Source: a virus
IMG/VR virus record: IMGVR_UViG_3300002835_000015
Coordinates: 1 to 64,000 of that record
Strand: one strand, 5' to 3'
Length of the DNA stretch: 64,000 nt
Shown: positions 34,085 to 44,900 of the stretch, in pieces
Position numbering within the stretch: position 1 is the first letter of the stretch
Layout of the letters: every line of letters starts with the position of its first letter
Made by a program: the position numbers and the translations under genes
Notes under the pieces: model-generated
What the model saw: only the letters and a program-made list of their open reading frames with translations
Told to the model about the DNA's origin: nothing
The model's database searches: none

Positions 34085-34963
34085 ATGTCGCAGGATAAGG
34101 AAAAGATCGTTGATGTTAAAACTACAAGAGATGGTAAAGAAGAAACAACTAAAATAGTTGTAAAACGCCCAAGTAGTTCAGTAATTTCTCAGGCGCAAAG
34201 AGTCGGAGCCAAAGCTTGGACTGATTGCGTTCGTGATGGGATTATGACTAAAAAGGAACTAGAAAAGTTTATGAAAGAACAAGGTATTTGGGACGAAGGC
34301 AAAGACGAAGAACAAAAGAAGGTAATTCAAGAGATTGCAAATCTTGAAAGAAGTCTATATGTGAGTGGAAATGCAGGGAAAAAGCTTAAGGCTTCTGAAG
34401 GCAAAAACATTGCTATTCAGATGAGAATTAAGAGAAATGAGCTTAGAGACTTAATTGCTGAGAAAATGAGCCTTGAGCAAAATACCGCAGAATCCATTTC
34501 TGATAACGTAAGATTTGACTACCTTGTTGCTAGTTGCACTTATTATGAAAATGGTCAGAAAGTGTATAATGATCTAGATGACTATAAGGAAAGATCTGAT
34601 GATCAGATCGCTTTTAGCGCAGCTTCTAGTCTAGCATCCATGATGTATTCTGTAGATAAGGATTTTGAGGCCAAACTGCCAGAAAACAAATTCCTTAAAA
34701 TGTTCCATTTTGTGGATGATAATCTAAGCTTGGTAAATGATAAGGGCGAAACAGTAGATACAGACGGTAAGAGAATAGATAAGCAAGGATATTGGCTTAA
34801 TGATGAAGGCAAGAGAGTAGATAAAGATGGCAATGTTCTTGATGAAAATGGCAATTATGTCCCTACCGTAACATATGTAGACGACGAGGATAAAGAAGTA
34901 AAAGTAGAAGAAACAGAAAAACCCGCTAAGAAAAAGAAGTCAACAGCAACGGATAGTGAATGA
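34085..34963 (+). CDS. Tail assembly chaperone-like protein B
   Basis: A 292-residue helical protein with CTGGAGGAAACC upstream. Residues about 35-170 share with the gene at 32695 the helix, IMT(K/E)(K/E)-x-x-x-x-(F/W)M-x-E-x-x-(I/L)W and charged-helix pattern, so it is a paralogue. The C-terminal part has short acidic repeats with alternating VD/ID and DG/EG (TVDTDGKRIDKQGYWLNDEG, then KRVDKDGNVLDENGNYV) and ends in a Lys-rich tail. It lies 33 bases before the tape measure. Repeated D-G turns are common in phage tail chaperones of large myo- and siphoviruses, but the function here is inferred. There is no catalytic motif or membrane segment. Confidence 0.5.
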   Translation: MSQDKEKIVDVKTTRDGKEETTKIVVKRPSSSVISQAQRVGAKAWTDCVRDGIMTKKELEKFMKEQGIWDEGKDEEQKKVIQEIANLERSLYVSGNAGKKLKASEGKNIAIQMRIKRNELRDLIAEKMSLEQNTAESISDNVRFDYLVASCTYYENGQKVYNDLDDYKERSDDQIAFSAASSLASMMYSVDKDFEAKLPENKFLKMFHFVDDNLSLVNDKGETVDTDGKRIDKQGYWLNDEGKRVDKDGNVLDENGNYVPTVTYVDDEDKEVKVEETEKPAKKKKSTATDSE

Positions 34964-34996
34964 GATAGAGTTGTGTGGCATCAGTAAAGGAGAATT

Positions 34997-37900
34997 ATGT
35001 CCAAATTCGTACTGACCGCACAATTACAGCTACAAGCCCCGAATAATGTTAAGCAAGTTGTACAACAAATACAAACCCAGTTAAATGGCGTTAGTGTTAA
35101 CATACAAGTCCAGAATGCTGGACAAGCTCAAAAACAAATTCAGCAAGTAGCTCAAGCAACTAATCAAGCAACAACAGCAGCAGAACGCATGGGTAAAGCA
35201 TTTGCTCTATCTATTAGGCGTTTTGCTGCCTTTTCTATTGCCACGCGGGCGGTTGGCTTATTCACCAGTACTCTTGGTGATGCTGTTCAAGCATCCATTG
35301 ACTTTGAGAGGCAATTGATTAAAGTCTCTCAGGTCACTGGAAAAAGCATAGGTCAGCTTCGTGGACTAACTAAGCAAATTACTGATTTGTCTACTGGATT
35401 TGGTGTTGCATCTTCTGATTTACTTAATGTTTCTACAATTTTAGCACAAGCCGGTTTAAGTGCTGAAGACACATCGGCAGCATTAAGAACGTTAGCAAAA
35501 GCTGCTCTTGCCCCTAACTTTGATAGCATAACAGAAACGGCAGAAGGTGCTATTGCTATCTTAGCACAATTTGGTCAAGGCGTTGGAGCATTAGAAAAGC
35601 AGCTTGGTTCTATTAACGCTGTAGCCGGTGCATTCGCCGTAGAAGCCAGTGACTTAATTGACGTTGTTCGTAGAACGGGTGGTGTATTCAAATCTTCTGG
35701 TGGTAATCTTAATGAACTTTTAGCACTATTTACTAGCGTAAGAGCCACAACCCGAGAGAGTGCTGAAAGTATTGGTACTGGCTTACGTACAATCTTCACA
35801 CGTATCCAGCGACCAAAGACCATTGAATACTTAAAACAGTTTGGTGTTGAACTAACAGACTTAGATGGTAAGTTTGTTGGCCCATACGAAGCCATTAAAA
35901 GGCTAAGTGAGGCATTAGCTGGACTTGGCGATGGTGATGTTACATTTATTAGAATTGCTGAAGAGCTTGGTGGATTCCGACAAATTGGTAAAGTTCTTCC
36001 ACTATTACAGCAATTCTCTACTGCTCAGTCTGCGCTTAATGTCGCAATGAAAGCGGGCGATTCTTTAACTCAAGATGCTGCATCGGCACAGGCGGCACTT
36101 GCTGTTAGAATTATGAAAGTCAAAGAAGAATTTTTGGCATTAATTCGTAGTATTACTGAAACTTCTACTTTTCAGATAATGGCAAATACTGCGCTATCAT
36201 TAGCTTCAGCTTTAATCAAAATTGGAGATTCTATTAAACCACTACTACCAATGCTTGCTGCTTTAGCAACTTTTAGATTAGCTAAAGGATTGGGTGGTTT
36301 TTTTGGTGGCATGATGAGTGGTGCTGCTTCTGGACGAACTTATAATAAAGGTGGTAAAGTTCTTGGGTTTGCTAGAGGTGGTTTAGTTCCCGGTACTGGG
36401 AACGGAGATACTGTTCCTGCGATGTTAGCTCCCGGTGAATTTGTTATACGCAAAAGTAGCGTCAACAAGATGGGTGCTGGAAGACTAGCAGCGATGAATG
36501 AAAATCGATATGCGGCTGGTGGAATCACAAAAGCAAAACAAATGGGCATGTCTACGGCTGATGTTTTATCATCCTCTCGCGCTTCCATTAAATCTCCTAG
36601 ATTTTCAAGAGAATCTTCTGTTGGTATAGCCACTACTTCTTATCTACCGCAACCTGCTTCTTCTAATATTTCTATCGATAGAGATTCTGATGTTATTAAT
36701 CAAGTTATAGGAGGCGTTGGATATAGTTTATCTTCTAAATTTGGTCCAAAAAATTCTTTAGAGGCAATACAAAGTTTATTCAAGGGTAAGAAAAATTTTG
36801 CATTTGGAGCTACCATAGAGGGTGTTGGCAGAGATGAAGAATCTCAATTTGCTAATATAATTAATCAATCTATTTCAACAGCTATTGACACATCTGCAAA
36901 TAGATTCGCTACAGAGGTAATGAAAACATCACCACCCGGATCGGTGAAAAAATTATCATCTTTTTATAATACTTTAGACCAAGGTTTTCGTGGTCAATTA
37001 TTTGAAAATACTATTTCAGCATTAGCTGGCAAACCCCTATCTGGACAAGATTCAAGAAGACCATTTGACTTCACAAGAGGTATTGGCAAGTTTAGAAGTA
37101 TCTATGGTAATCTTGGCATGGATTATATAGATGCTAAAATTACAAAATCATCAGCTGGTTTAGGAACAACAGGTTTATTGACTAGTCCCGGTGAGGACGC
37201 TTTAAAATCTAAAGTCTCTGGTCAACTTGCCCTAGAAAGTTTGCCATTCATTCAATCTATTATTGGATCTGCTAAAAAAAGATATTTTGGTGGACTTATC
37301 CAAAAGTTTGCAGAAGGTGGTGAAGTATTAGAAAGAGGAACACAAAAATATTTAATCTCCGACGTTGTTAAGGGGATGAGAGAATTACAGGGCAATTCAG
37401 CATTAAGCGAGAAAGACGCTATTGCTTTATTTAACTCCAAAGATGCCCGTGGAGATTTTATTTATACTAACTTTGGTGGACCGGGAAGTGTAAAACTACC
37501 AAAGTGGATGGGAACTTATAGGCCACAATCGGCAGCTTATGGGGCATTTCAGAAAGCCCAAGCCGATAAACAAAATAGAATATCTGATGCAATGAGAAGG
37601 CAGGGCAAATCTATGCGAGATTATGAAACTCGCCGTGAATTTGCTACCGGCGGTGGAGTTGGTACTGATACCGTTCCCGCCCTATTAACTCCCGGTGAGT
37701 TTGTTGTTAATCGTAAGTCTGCACAGCGTATTGGTTATGGTTCGTTAAATAGGATGAACAAGGTTGGAAAATATGCGAATGGTGGAGTTGTTCAACACTT
37801 TGCGGCTGGATCTTCTGGTTCTGGAGTTAAAGCCCCCGGCGACTTAGCCGCTAGTGGAGCAAGAGTTACAGATGCAATAATGGGCAAATTAAGTCCTAAA

Positions 37901-40900
37901 GATGCAGCTTTAGTCAAAGATTCGATGAAAAAGAATTCTGACACATTTGATAAACTTACTAAAGAGATGCAGGACTTACTCTTTATGGAAGAAGAAGTAA
38001 CAGCTGCATATAAAGCATTAGCTAGAGCTTTAAAATCTGGAGTATCAGCAGAAGAAGCTCATCGTCAAGCATTAGCTGCCGCTGATGCGCAATTAAATGC
38101 TGGCAAAGGTGGAACAGGAATACCAGCTAGTAGTAGCGGCGTTTTAAGAGAAGCATCAATGACGGCAGAAGCAGAGGATGCAAAGGCAAGAACAAAGGTT
38201 GGACAATATAAAAGCGAAACAGGACCGTTAGGTAGAACTTTTGCTACTGAACAGGAAAAAAATGTAGCACTTCTTGAAAATAAAGCTAAAAAAGGACAAG
38301 TAACGGCAGAAGACCTTGGCAAAGGTCTAGGTGATGGTTTAAGTCAATCTCAAGCAAAAGCAATTGCCGCAACAAATGCCCAAGCAATAGCATCTCAAAA
38401 AGCTGCTCAGTCTAATATGACAGAAGCTGCCGCTTCAGATAAAGCAGCAAAAGCTGATGCAGCAGAAGCTGTAAGTAGTTCTAAAGCTTCTGGTATGGAT
38501 TTTGGCAATGTAGCAATGGGACTTTCTATGGTTAGTGGAACAATTCAGTCTATGCTGCCACCATTAGATGAAAATGCTAGCTTACTTACACAAATGTCTC
38601 ATGGTGTTCTTGGAGTTATAACAACTATAACTGGTTTAGCTTTTGCTGCATCTGCATTTGGTATTACTTTGAATGCTTCTACAGTTGCTTCTATGGCATC
38701 CACAGCGGCTAGTTTTTTGATGGGTACTGCCGGTGCCGCTGCTAGCACAGCAACATTAACATTAGCTGGTTCTGCTACATTAGCTGCTGCTGGAACTACT
38801 GGATTTGCTGCGGCAGCATTTACGGCTGCGGCAGGATTATTGACGGCGATGGCACCATTTATAGCTGCCGCCGTTGCTGTTGCTGGACCATTATTGTTAA
38901 TAGTTGGCATTGCATACGCTGTAACTAAAGCGTTTAATTTTATGATTGGTGCTTTTTATGATAAGTCTAAAGAATTAAAGAAAGCGACAGAAGAAGGTAA
39001 AGTACAAGAAGCTTCTAAATTAGCTGGACAACAATATGATTTAGAAGCTGCTAATAGCACTAGAGCTTTATATGGTACAATGGGTGCTGGTATTGGTGCA
39101 TTTTTTGGTGGTCCATTTGGAGCATTAATTGGTGCAGCTATAGGAAATCTTGGAGGAACGTTACTGGCTTATATTGCACCCGATTTTACAGAAGGTATCA
39201 ATGTTTTATTTGGTGGAAATACTAGAGCTAGTGCTGTTGCATTAGCCGCAGCCCAAGCTGGAGCAGTTAAGACTCAAAAATCCTTAGATGAAGCTCAAAA
39301 AATAGCTGCTAAAGCTATGGATGATTTTAAAAATGGAACCATATCTGCTTCTGATGCTCTAGCAAAGATTAGAGCTAAAAGTGGTGAAGCGGCATCTCAA
39401 GTGGGAAGAGCAGCTTCACTTGCAAAAGAAAATAGTAAAAATAGATCTACTGGGGCATTGAGCTATGGTCGAGAAACTATGGCCTATTTAAGTTTAGGTT
39501 ATGTTGACTCGGCAAAAGAAAGAAATGATAAGTTAAGCACTCAAAATGTAGAACAAATTAATAATGCATCCAAACAACAACAAGAAGCTTTTAATGTTGA
39601 AAGTCCTGCTAGGCAAGCTGCTATTAGATCTGGCTTAGCGAGGGGTGGCAATGCAAAAGATATCAGAACACAAGCGATGGGTAGTCTTCGAAGTCAGCGA
39701 GAAGAAGCTTTAAAAACCGCTCAATCTGCTGCAAAATCTGGAGATGATACAACTTATGATGCTGCTATAGCTCAAGCCAAGCAAATAGCTGATCAAATGG
39801 AGCAAGTAGATAAAGAAATAGAGAATATTGAGAAAGAGGTTAAGCGTCAAAAAGAATTGTATAATGCTATGAATCTTGGTTTGCGTTCTGCGGTTGCGAC
39901 TGCTACCGCATTATCAGCTAACATGAATAATTTTTCTGCCGGTCTAGAGGTTGGTGGATCAGCATTCGTAAATGATGTTGAATTTTTACAGCAAGCTATG
40001 AGTAGTTCTGCTCAAGCTATGGACCCCGCAGAAATTCAGAATGCTGTTAAGGGTGTATCAGATAATCTTAGACAGTTTGGATCTTCTGAGCAGTATATTA
40101 AGAAATTTGAAGGTAATGTTGCCGCATTTACTCAAGCTCAAGCCGGTTATAACACAGCTTTCAATAATATTAAGAAGTCAATGTCTGATGCCGATTTTAA
40201 GAATTTAAGTCCAGACGATCTAAAAAAGAAATTTGCAGAAGAATTAACTAAGGGTATGGGTCCAGATGTTTCCGAAGATGCCAAAAAGAATCTAAAATCA
40301 GTTATTGAAGGAATGGAATTAGATACCGGAGAAGTAGATAAAATACTTGCTGGAGATTTAAGCGTATTTGGAGATAAACTATCTGAATCTCAAAAGAAAA
40401 TGCTTGAAGATGTTCAGAAAATTGCTGCCGAAAGAGCAAAAGCTGAACAAGTATTAATTGACTTTACTAAGAAGAGAATTGATGCTGAAAGAAATCTAGT
40501 TCAAGCACAGCAAGAAGCTCTTGACTTGACTATGGAGGGTCGTGAAATTCAAGGTAAATATGGTGGCAAAGCCGTTACCGGACAAGAAAGAAGAAACAAC
40601 TTATTAGCCAAGTCTAATGCCGAAAGCGGTAGGCTAGGTCTAACAAATATGAGAACTGGCAGCATAGGAGAGTTAAGACAAAGAAATACTGAAATTAAGA
40701 ATAGTTTTGCCGCTATAGAAGCCAAAAGAAGTCAAAAGGGTGGAATGTCAGGAAAATCTGGCGTAGAAGCTGATGAAACTCAAAAAGACTTACAGAAAGC
40801 CTATAAGACACAAATTGATACAATAAGAGGATTAATCAAACTAGAAGAAGAGCAGCTTAAAATTACTCAAGAGAAAAACAAGCTTGAAAAAGATTCTATG

Positions 40901-41920
40901 GAGTCTTTAATCAAGGGAGATGTTGAAGATTTCTTTAAGAAACAATCTGCTGTTGGTGCTACTGCCGCTATAGCAAGCGGAGATAGTAGATTACAAAACT
41001 TTTATGGTGCTGATGCTCTTGGGATGGCATATCAAGATATTCAACGTCAACAAGATGCTGGCGTCCAAGAATTATATGGTCAACAACTCGCTGGCCCCGG
41101 CGGTTTAACAGAAGCTGCCGCTGGTTCTGCTCTATCAGCAAGAGGTGTAACTGATATGAGAGCAGCACAAGTAATGGCTGGAACAACAGCCGAAGAAGAA
41201 GCTAGTAAATCAAGGCTTCGTGAGCTAGGCGGAATGTTAGGAGAAACTGGACAAGTTGGAACAGAAATAGCAGAAATGCAAGTAAAAACATCCGTTGTTA
41301 ATTTAACAGCAGCACAAGTTACATTTGACAAAACTATGGAAAGGGGCAATGAAAAAGCTAAAGAAGCTCAAGCAATAGAAAATCAACGAGCAATGTCTAG
41401 GGGTGGCGTTGTATATGCAAGTCGTGGTATATTTGTACCCAGAGGGACTGACACTGTTCCAGCCATGTTAACACCGGGTGAATTTGTAGTTAATAGAGGC
41501 GCAGTCCAACGTGGTAATAATTTACAACTGCTACACGCAATGAATAACAATAACAGCGTAGGGGCTGTTAGCTCAGATGGTAGTGCCGTTGGTATGGCAA
41601 GAGGTGGTAGGGTTCAATACTTTTCTGAAGGTGGACAAGCTGGCGGTGGCGGATTCTTCTCTGGAATGTTTGATGGATTATCAAAGTTCGCTACCACGTT
41701 TGGTGCTGAAATATCTTCAGCCGTAGAAAAACTTAAAGGAATTAATATAAGTATTAAATTAGACTCTACAAATGTCAATGTTAACTTAAATGATGGAGGG
41801 TTATTAAAAGCCCTTACTGGCGAAGTTCAAACAAAGATATTTGAGTCTATAGAGTCACAGTTTAGAGTAGTAGAGGGTGGAAAACTAAAAAGAGATAGTA
41901 AGGTCTTAGGAAATAGATAA
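34997..41920 (+). CDS. Tape measure protein
   Basis: 2307 residues with AAAGGAGAA upstream. Residues about 95-310 match the TP901-type tape measure core (FERQLIKVSQVTGKSIGQL, then SASTGF-like segments and LNELLALFTSVRATTRESAE). Residues about 1200-1320 are a long hydrophobic, Ala/Gly-rich stretch with several possible membrane helices (GVITTITGLAFAASAFGIT, PFIAAAVAVAGPLLLIVGIAY). Three copies of a (G)xDTVPAMLxPGEFV(I/V)(R/N) motif sit near residues 465, 889 and 2149. Residues about 660-720 hold FEN, then DF, then DAK, suggestive of a PD-(D/E)XK nuclease fold. Coiled-coil Lys/Glu/Gln regions fill the rest. By the usual rule of about 1.5 angstroms per residue, the tail would be about 340 nm long. 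Confidence 0.9.
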   Translation: MSKFVLTAQLQLQAPNNVKQVVQQIQTQLNGVSVNIQVQNAGQAQKQIQQVAQATNQATTAAERMGKAFALSIRRFAAFSIATRAVGLFTSTLGDAVQASIDFERQLIKVSQVTGKSIGQLRGLTKQITDLSTGFGVASSDLLNVSTILAQAGLSAEDTSAALRTLAKAALAPNFDSITETAEGAIAILAQFGQGVGALEKQLGSINAVAGAFAVEASDLIDVVRRTGGVFKSSGGNLNELLALFTSVRATTRESAESIGTGLRTIFTRIQRPKTIEYLKQFGVELTDLDGKFVGPYEAIKRLSEALAGLGDGDVTFIRIAEELGGFRQIGKVLPLLQQFSTAQSALNVAMKAGDSLTQDAASAQAALAVRIMKVKEEFLALIRSITETSTFQIMANTALSLASALIKIGDSIKPLLPMLAALATFRLAKGLGGFFGGMMSGAASGRTYNKGGKVLGFARGGLVPGTGNGDTVPAMLAPGEFVIRKSSVNKMGAGRLAAMNENRYAAGGITKAKQMGMSTADVLSSSRASIKSPRFSRESSVGIATTSYLPQPASSNISIDRDSDVINQVIGGVGYSLSSKFGPKNSLEAIQSLFKGKKNFAFGATIEGVGRDEESQFANIINQSISTAIDTSANRFATEVMKTSPPGSVKKLSSFYNTLDQGFRGQLFENTISALAGKPLSGQDSRRPFDFTRGIGKFRSIYGNLGMDYIDAKITKSSAGLGTTGLLTSPGEDALKSKVSGQLALESLPFIQSIIGSAKKRYFGGLIQKFAEGGEVLERGTQKYLISDVVKGMRELQGNSALSEKDAIALFNSKDARGDFIYTNFGGPGSVKLPKWMGTYRPQSAAYGAFQKAQADKQNRISDAMRRQGKSMRDYETRREFATGGGVGTDTVPALLTPGEFVVNRKSAQRIGYGSLNRMNKVGKYANGGVVQHFAAGSSGSGVKAPGDLAASGARVTDAIMGKLSPKDAALVKDSMKKNSDTFDKLTKEMQDLLFMEEEVTAAYKALARALKSGVSAEEAHRQALAAADAQLNAGKGGTGIPASSSGVLREASMTAEAEDAKARTKVGQYKSETGPLGRTFATEQEKNVALLENKAKKGQVTAEDLGKGLGDGLSQSQAKAIAATNAQAIASQKAAQSNMTEAAASDKAAKADAAEAVSSSKASGMDFGNVAMGLSMVSGTIQSMLPPLDENASLLTQMSHGVLGVITTITGLAFAASAFGITLNASTVASMASTAASFLMGTAGAAASTATLTLAGSATLAAAGTTGFAAAAFTAAAGLLTAMAPFIAAAVAVAGPLLLIVGIAYAVTKAFNFMIGAFYDKSKELKKATEEGKVQEASKLAGQQYDLEAANSTRALYGTMGAGIGAFFGGPFGALIGAAIGNLGGTLLAYIAPDFTEGINVLFGGNTRASAVALAAAQAGAVKTQKSLDEAQKIAAKAMDDFKNGTISASDALAKIRAKSGEAASQVGRAASLAKENSKNRSTGALSYGRETMAYLSLGYVDSAKERNDKLSTQNVEQINNASKQQQEAFNVESPARQAAIRSGLARGGNAKDIRTQAMGSLRSQREEALKTAQSAAKSGDDTTYDAAIAQAKQIADQMEQVDKEIENIEKEVKRQKELYNAMNLGLRSAVATATALSANMNNFSAGLEVGGSAFVNDVEFLQQAMSSSAQAMDPAEIQNAVKGVSDNLRQFGSSEQYIKKFEGNVAAFTQAQAGYNTAFNNIKKSMSDADFKNLSPDDLKKKFAEELTKGMGPDVSEDAKKNLKSVIEGMELDTGEVDKILAGDLSVFGDKLSESQKKMLEDVQKIAAERAKAEQVLIDFTKKRIDAERNLVQAQQEALDLTMEGREIQGKYGGKAVTGQERRNNLLAKSNAESGRLGLTNMRTGSIGELRQRNTEIKNSFAAIEAKRSQKGGMSGKSGVEADETQKDLQKAYKTQIDTIRGLIKLEEEQLKITQEKNKLEKDSMESLIKGDVEDFFKKQSAVGATAAIASGDSRLQNFYGADALGMAYQDIQRQQDAGVQELYGQQLAGPGGLTEAAAGSALSARGVTDMRAAQVMAGTTAEEEASKSRLRELGGMLGETGQVGTEIAEMQVKTSVVNLTAAQVTFDKTMERGNEKAKEAQAIENQRAMSRGGVVYASRGIFVPRGTDTVPAMLTPGEFVVNRGAVQRGNNLQLLHAMNNNNSVGAVSSDGSAVGMARGGRVQYFSEGGQAGGGGFFSGMFDGLSKFATTFGAEISSAVEKLKGINISIKLDSTNVNVNLNDGGLLKALTGEVQTKIFESIESQFRVVEGGKLKRDSKVLGNR

Positions 41921-44900
41921 TGACTTGTTCTTCATGCGTTATAAATACTAATACTGTATTGCTTTCAGATAGTAAATTATCTGCTAAGATTTCCTCTGTT
42001 AGCAATGGTGCGTCATCAAGAATTTCATCCACATCTGCATTAAGAGAAAATGTTAGTGTATACCGAAATTTTTCAGCGAGACTATCATCTGTATGTTCTA
42101 TCGCTCCGAAAGAAAATGTAGATTTTTCTCTAAAAAAAGATCTATCTCAATCAGCTGTTGGAAATATATCATCTTACACTTCAGCACTTCTAGCTATTAA
42201 TCAAAAACTATTTGGATCTGGAAGTCTTAAGACAAAGAAACCAGACAAGTTCGCTGGATATAAACCCAGCTTTAGGGCTTCTGAAAAACTATATCCAATT
42301 CAAGATATATCTTTCAAAAGCAAACCATCAAATCAAAATATAACTGTATATAAAATTGAGAATAATATTATAAGATCTACTGCGATTTACTCTAGTATAG
42401 ATGACGGGGTTTTCACTCAAGACTATGTGGACAATGGAAAAGTTGGCTCTATTATATCAGATGATTCACAATCTTTTGGCTTTACTTATAGAGTTTTTGC
42501 TAGCGGGGATATAGAATATAAATTTGCTGTTACAACACCTCTTTCTGTCGCAAAGTTAAGTTATTTAGCAGTTAGGGCTTCAGCACCTTTCAGTAGCTAT
42601 ATCAACAAAAAGCCAGAACAGTATAGGCTATATGATATAAAGTTTGAAGACCCAAATGGAAAATTGATAATTCAATATGAAGACATTCTTATTCGCGGAG
42701 AGGGTGAGTCACAATTTACCACTTATATATCTAAACCTCTAATAAATAATTTGTTATTACCAACTTGGGACGCAAATTATCCATCAATGGATATTTCTGG
42801 ACCATATACACTAAGAACTAGTTTTGCATATGATTGTAGTTCTTCTCCATTTAATGTCAATTTTGATTCTGGATATGAACAAACATGTATAATTAATTCA
42901 AATGTTTTAAATCCAAATCCATTTATTGGTTTAAATATCTCTGCCTTAGAAATTGGCAATAGTGGCGGGGTTGGTATACAGAAAGATAATTATCTAAACT
43001 TTTTCACCCAAGTAAGATCAAAGTCTGAGCGTACTAAAAAAATAGTATTGCCTAACCAATTATTACTTACTGACTTCAATAATAAGATATATCCAGAAGC
43101 CAGCAGCGTGTGGAGAACCCCAGATGGCATTTATACAAATACCACCGATTTACAATCTAATGCATTGCTTCAAAAAGTACAAAGCACTAATGTAGATTAT
43201 GGAGATTATATTAATCTTATTTATTCTACCCCTAGTATCGATAGTGGAAGACTAGTTTTGAGATTTGGAACCAATCGGGATAGGATGAATACCTATACTG
43301 ATGGAGCATTCAACTTTGGCGGGAATAAAAGTTTTAATGATGCTATACTTTCAGAATATCAATATGAAGATTATTTTGATGTAGACTACGTTGAACTTAA
43401 AGTAATAGCTAAGAAAAATGCAAATAGTCCCGATTACCCAATAGACGTTGTAGGCTATAGTGATGATAAATTATTGTATGGCACTTCCCCAATTGGTGGA
43501 TTTTTACAGAATGGTGGTACACTAGGATTTAATGAAAACAATGTGCCAAATGTATCTGGATATAATACCTTTAACTTTGGTATGTCTAATAGCTCCCTAT
43601 CTGATCAATCCGAATACTTTAGCAATGACATATCCCCACTTGGTGATCACTATATAATTAACAACTCGGTTGTTGTAAACAGCACAAGCTTTAAAGAGTA
43701 TATAGTACCACTAGAGATTTATTCTGATCCAAGAAAGCTAGGAAATACCAGATATTCTCTTAGTCCATATTTTGAAAATTTATATGTAGACATTTGCCCA
43801 ATACCAAGCGGGGCTTCCATTGCGCATGTTAGTTTGATTTTGTACTATAAGCCCGCCAATGCTCTTTCAATGCATACTCTTGGTAGTCCATCTGATAAAA
43901 ATGCTACTAGAAAAAATATAACACTATTACCATCTTTAAGTGGAACTATTAGTAATCCTAATCTTTCTGGTGGTTCTATAGTTGGATTTACTAATCCATC
44001 TAATTTAAACACAAATTATTCAAGAAGATGGAGGGGAAACACTGGAGAAATAATAATAGGTGGTGATTTTAAGAAGATGGAATTTGATTTCTCGTTTAAT
44101 CATAAGCAAGCAAATAGTCCCTTCTTGAACACTTATATTGATTTTAATAACAAGGTTACCGATAGTAATATATACTCTGACGATGGTGCTTTGGTAGCTC
44201 AACTATCTAATGGCAATGTATCAAGCCATTTACTGTCTAATGTTGGCTGGAGATATTCTTCAGAGCAGCTATTTGGTAGCGTAAGTACTCCATATAAATC
44301 AATCAAATGGGCTAACAATATCGATGACACCTTTGATAAAGCCTTAAGATTATCTGGATCTTCAAGATATTTAAAAGTTTTTTCTACTCCATCCAACAAT
44401 TCATTTTGTATCTTTTTAAGATTTACTCCAGATTATGCAACAAGTTTTCAAACAAAGAACTTACTAGAAGTAGTTTCTCCATCAAATTTAGCCTCCCCCA
44501 AGCTAGTACTATCATATAATAGTGGATCTGATTTGAGACTTGCTACTAATAGTGCTATTATAAATGCAACATCATTTTTTAATCAAAAGTTTCCATTGTC
44601 TTTATTAATTACATATAATGACGATGGAACAAATAGATTAAAGATGTATATTAATAATTCATCAGATGTATATATATCGACACAAGTAAATAACCTTTTT
44701 GCTGGCGATGAAATAATTACTGTAGGAAATTCTATGCCTAGTACCTTCCTTGATCTTCCTATTTTCTTGCATGAATTTGGAATTTCAAAAGATAGTTGCA
44801 ATATAGTAGAGTCTAATCCAGATAGATCTAAAAATCAAATTTCTGTATCTGAATTTTTTGATTCATATAATGTTCCCGCCTCCTATATTGATGATGATAT

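Noticed and set aside
31345-34997. Tail sheath gene (contractile tail)
   Set aside because: No sheath-sized or sheath-like protein lies between tube-like gene and tape measure. It could still lie outside the window.
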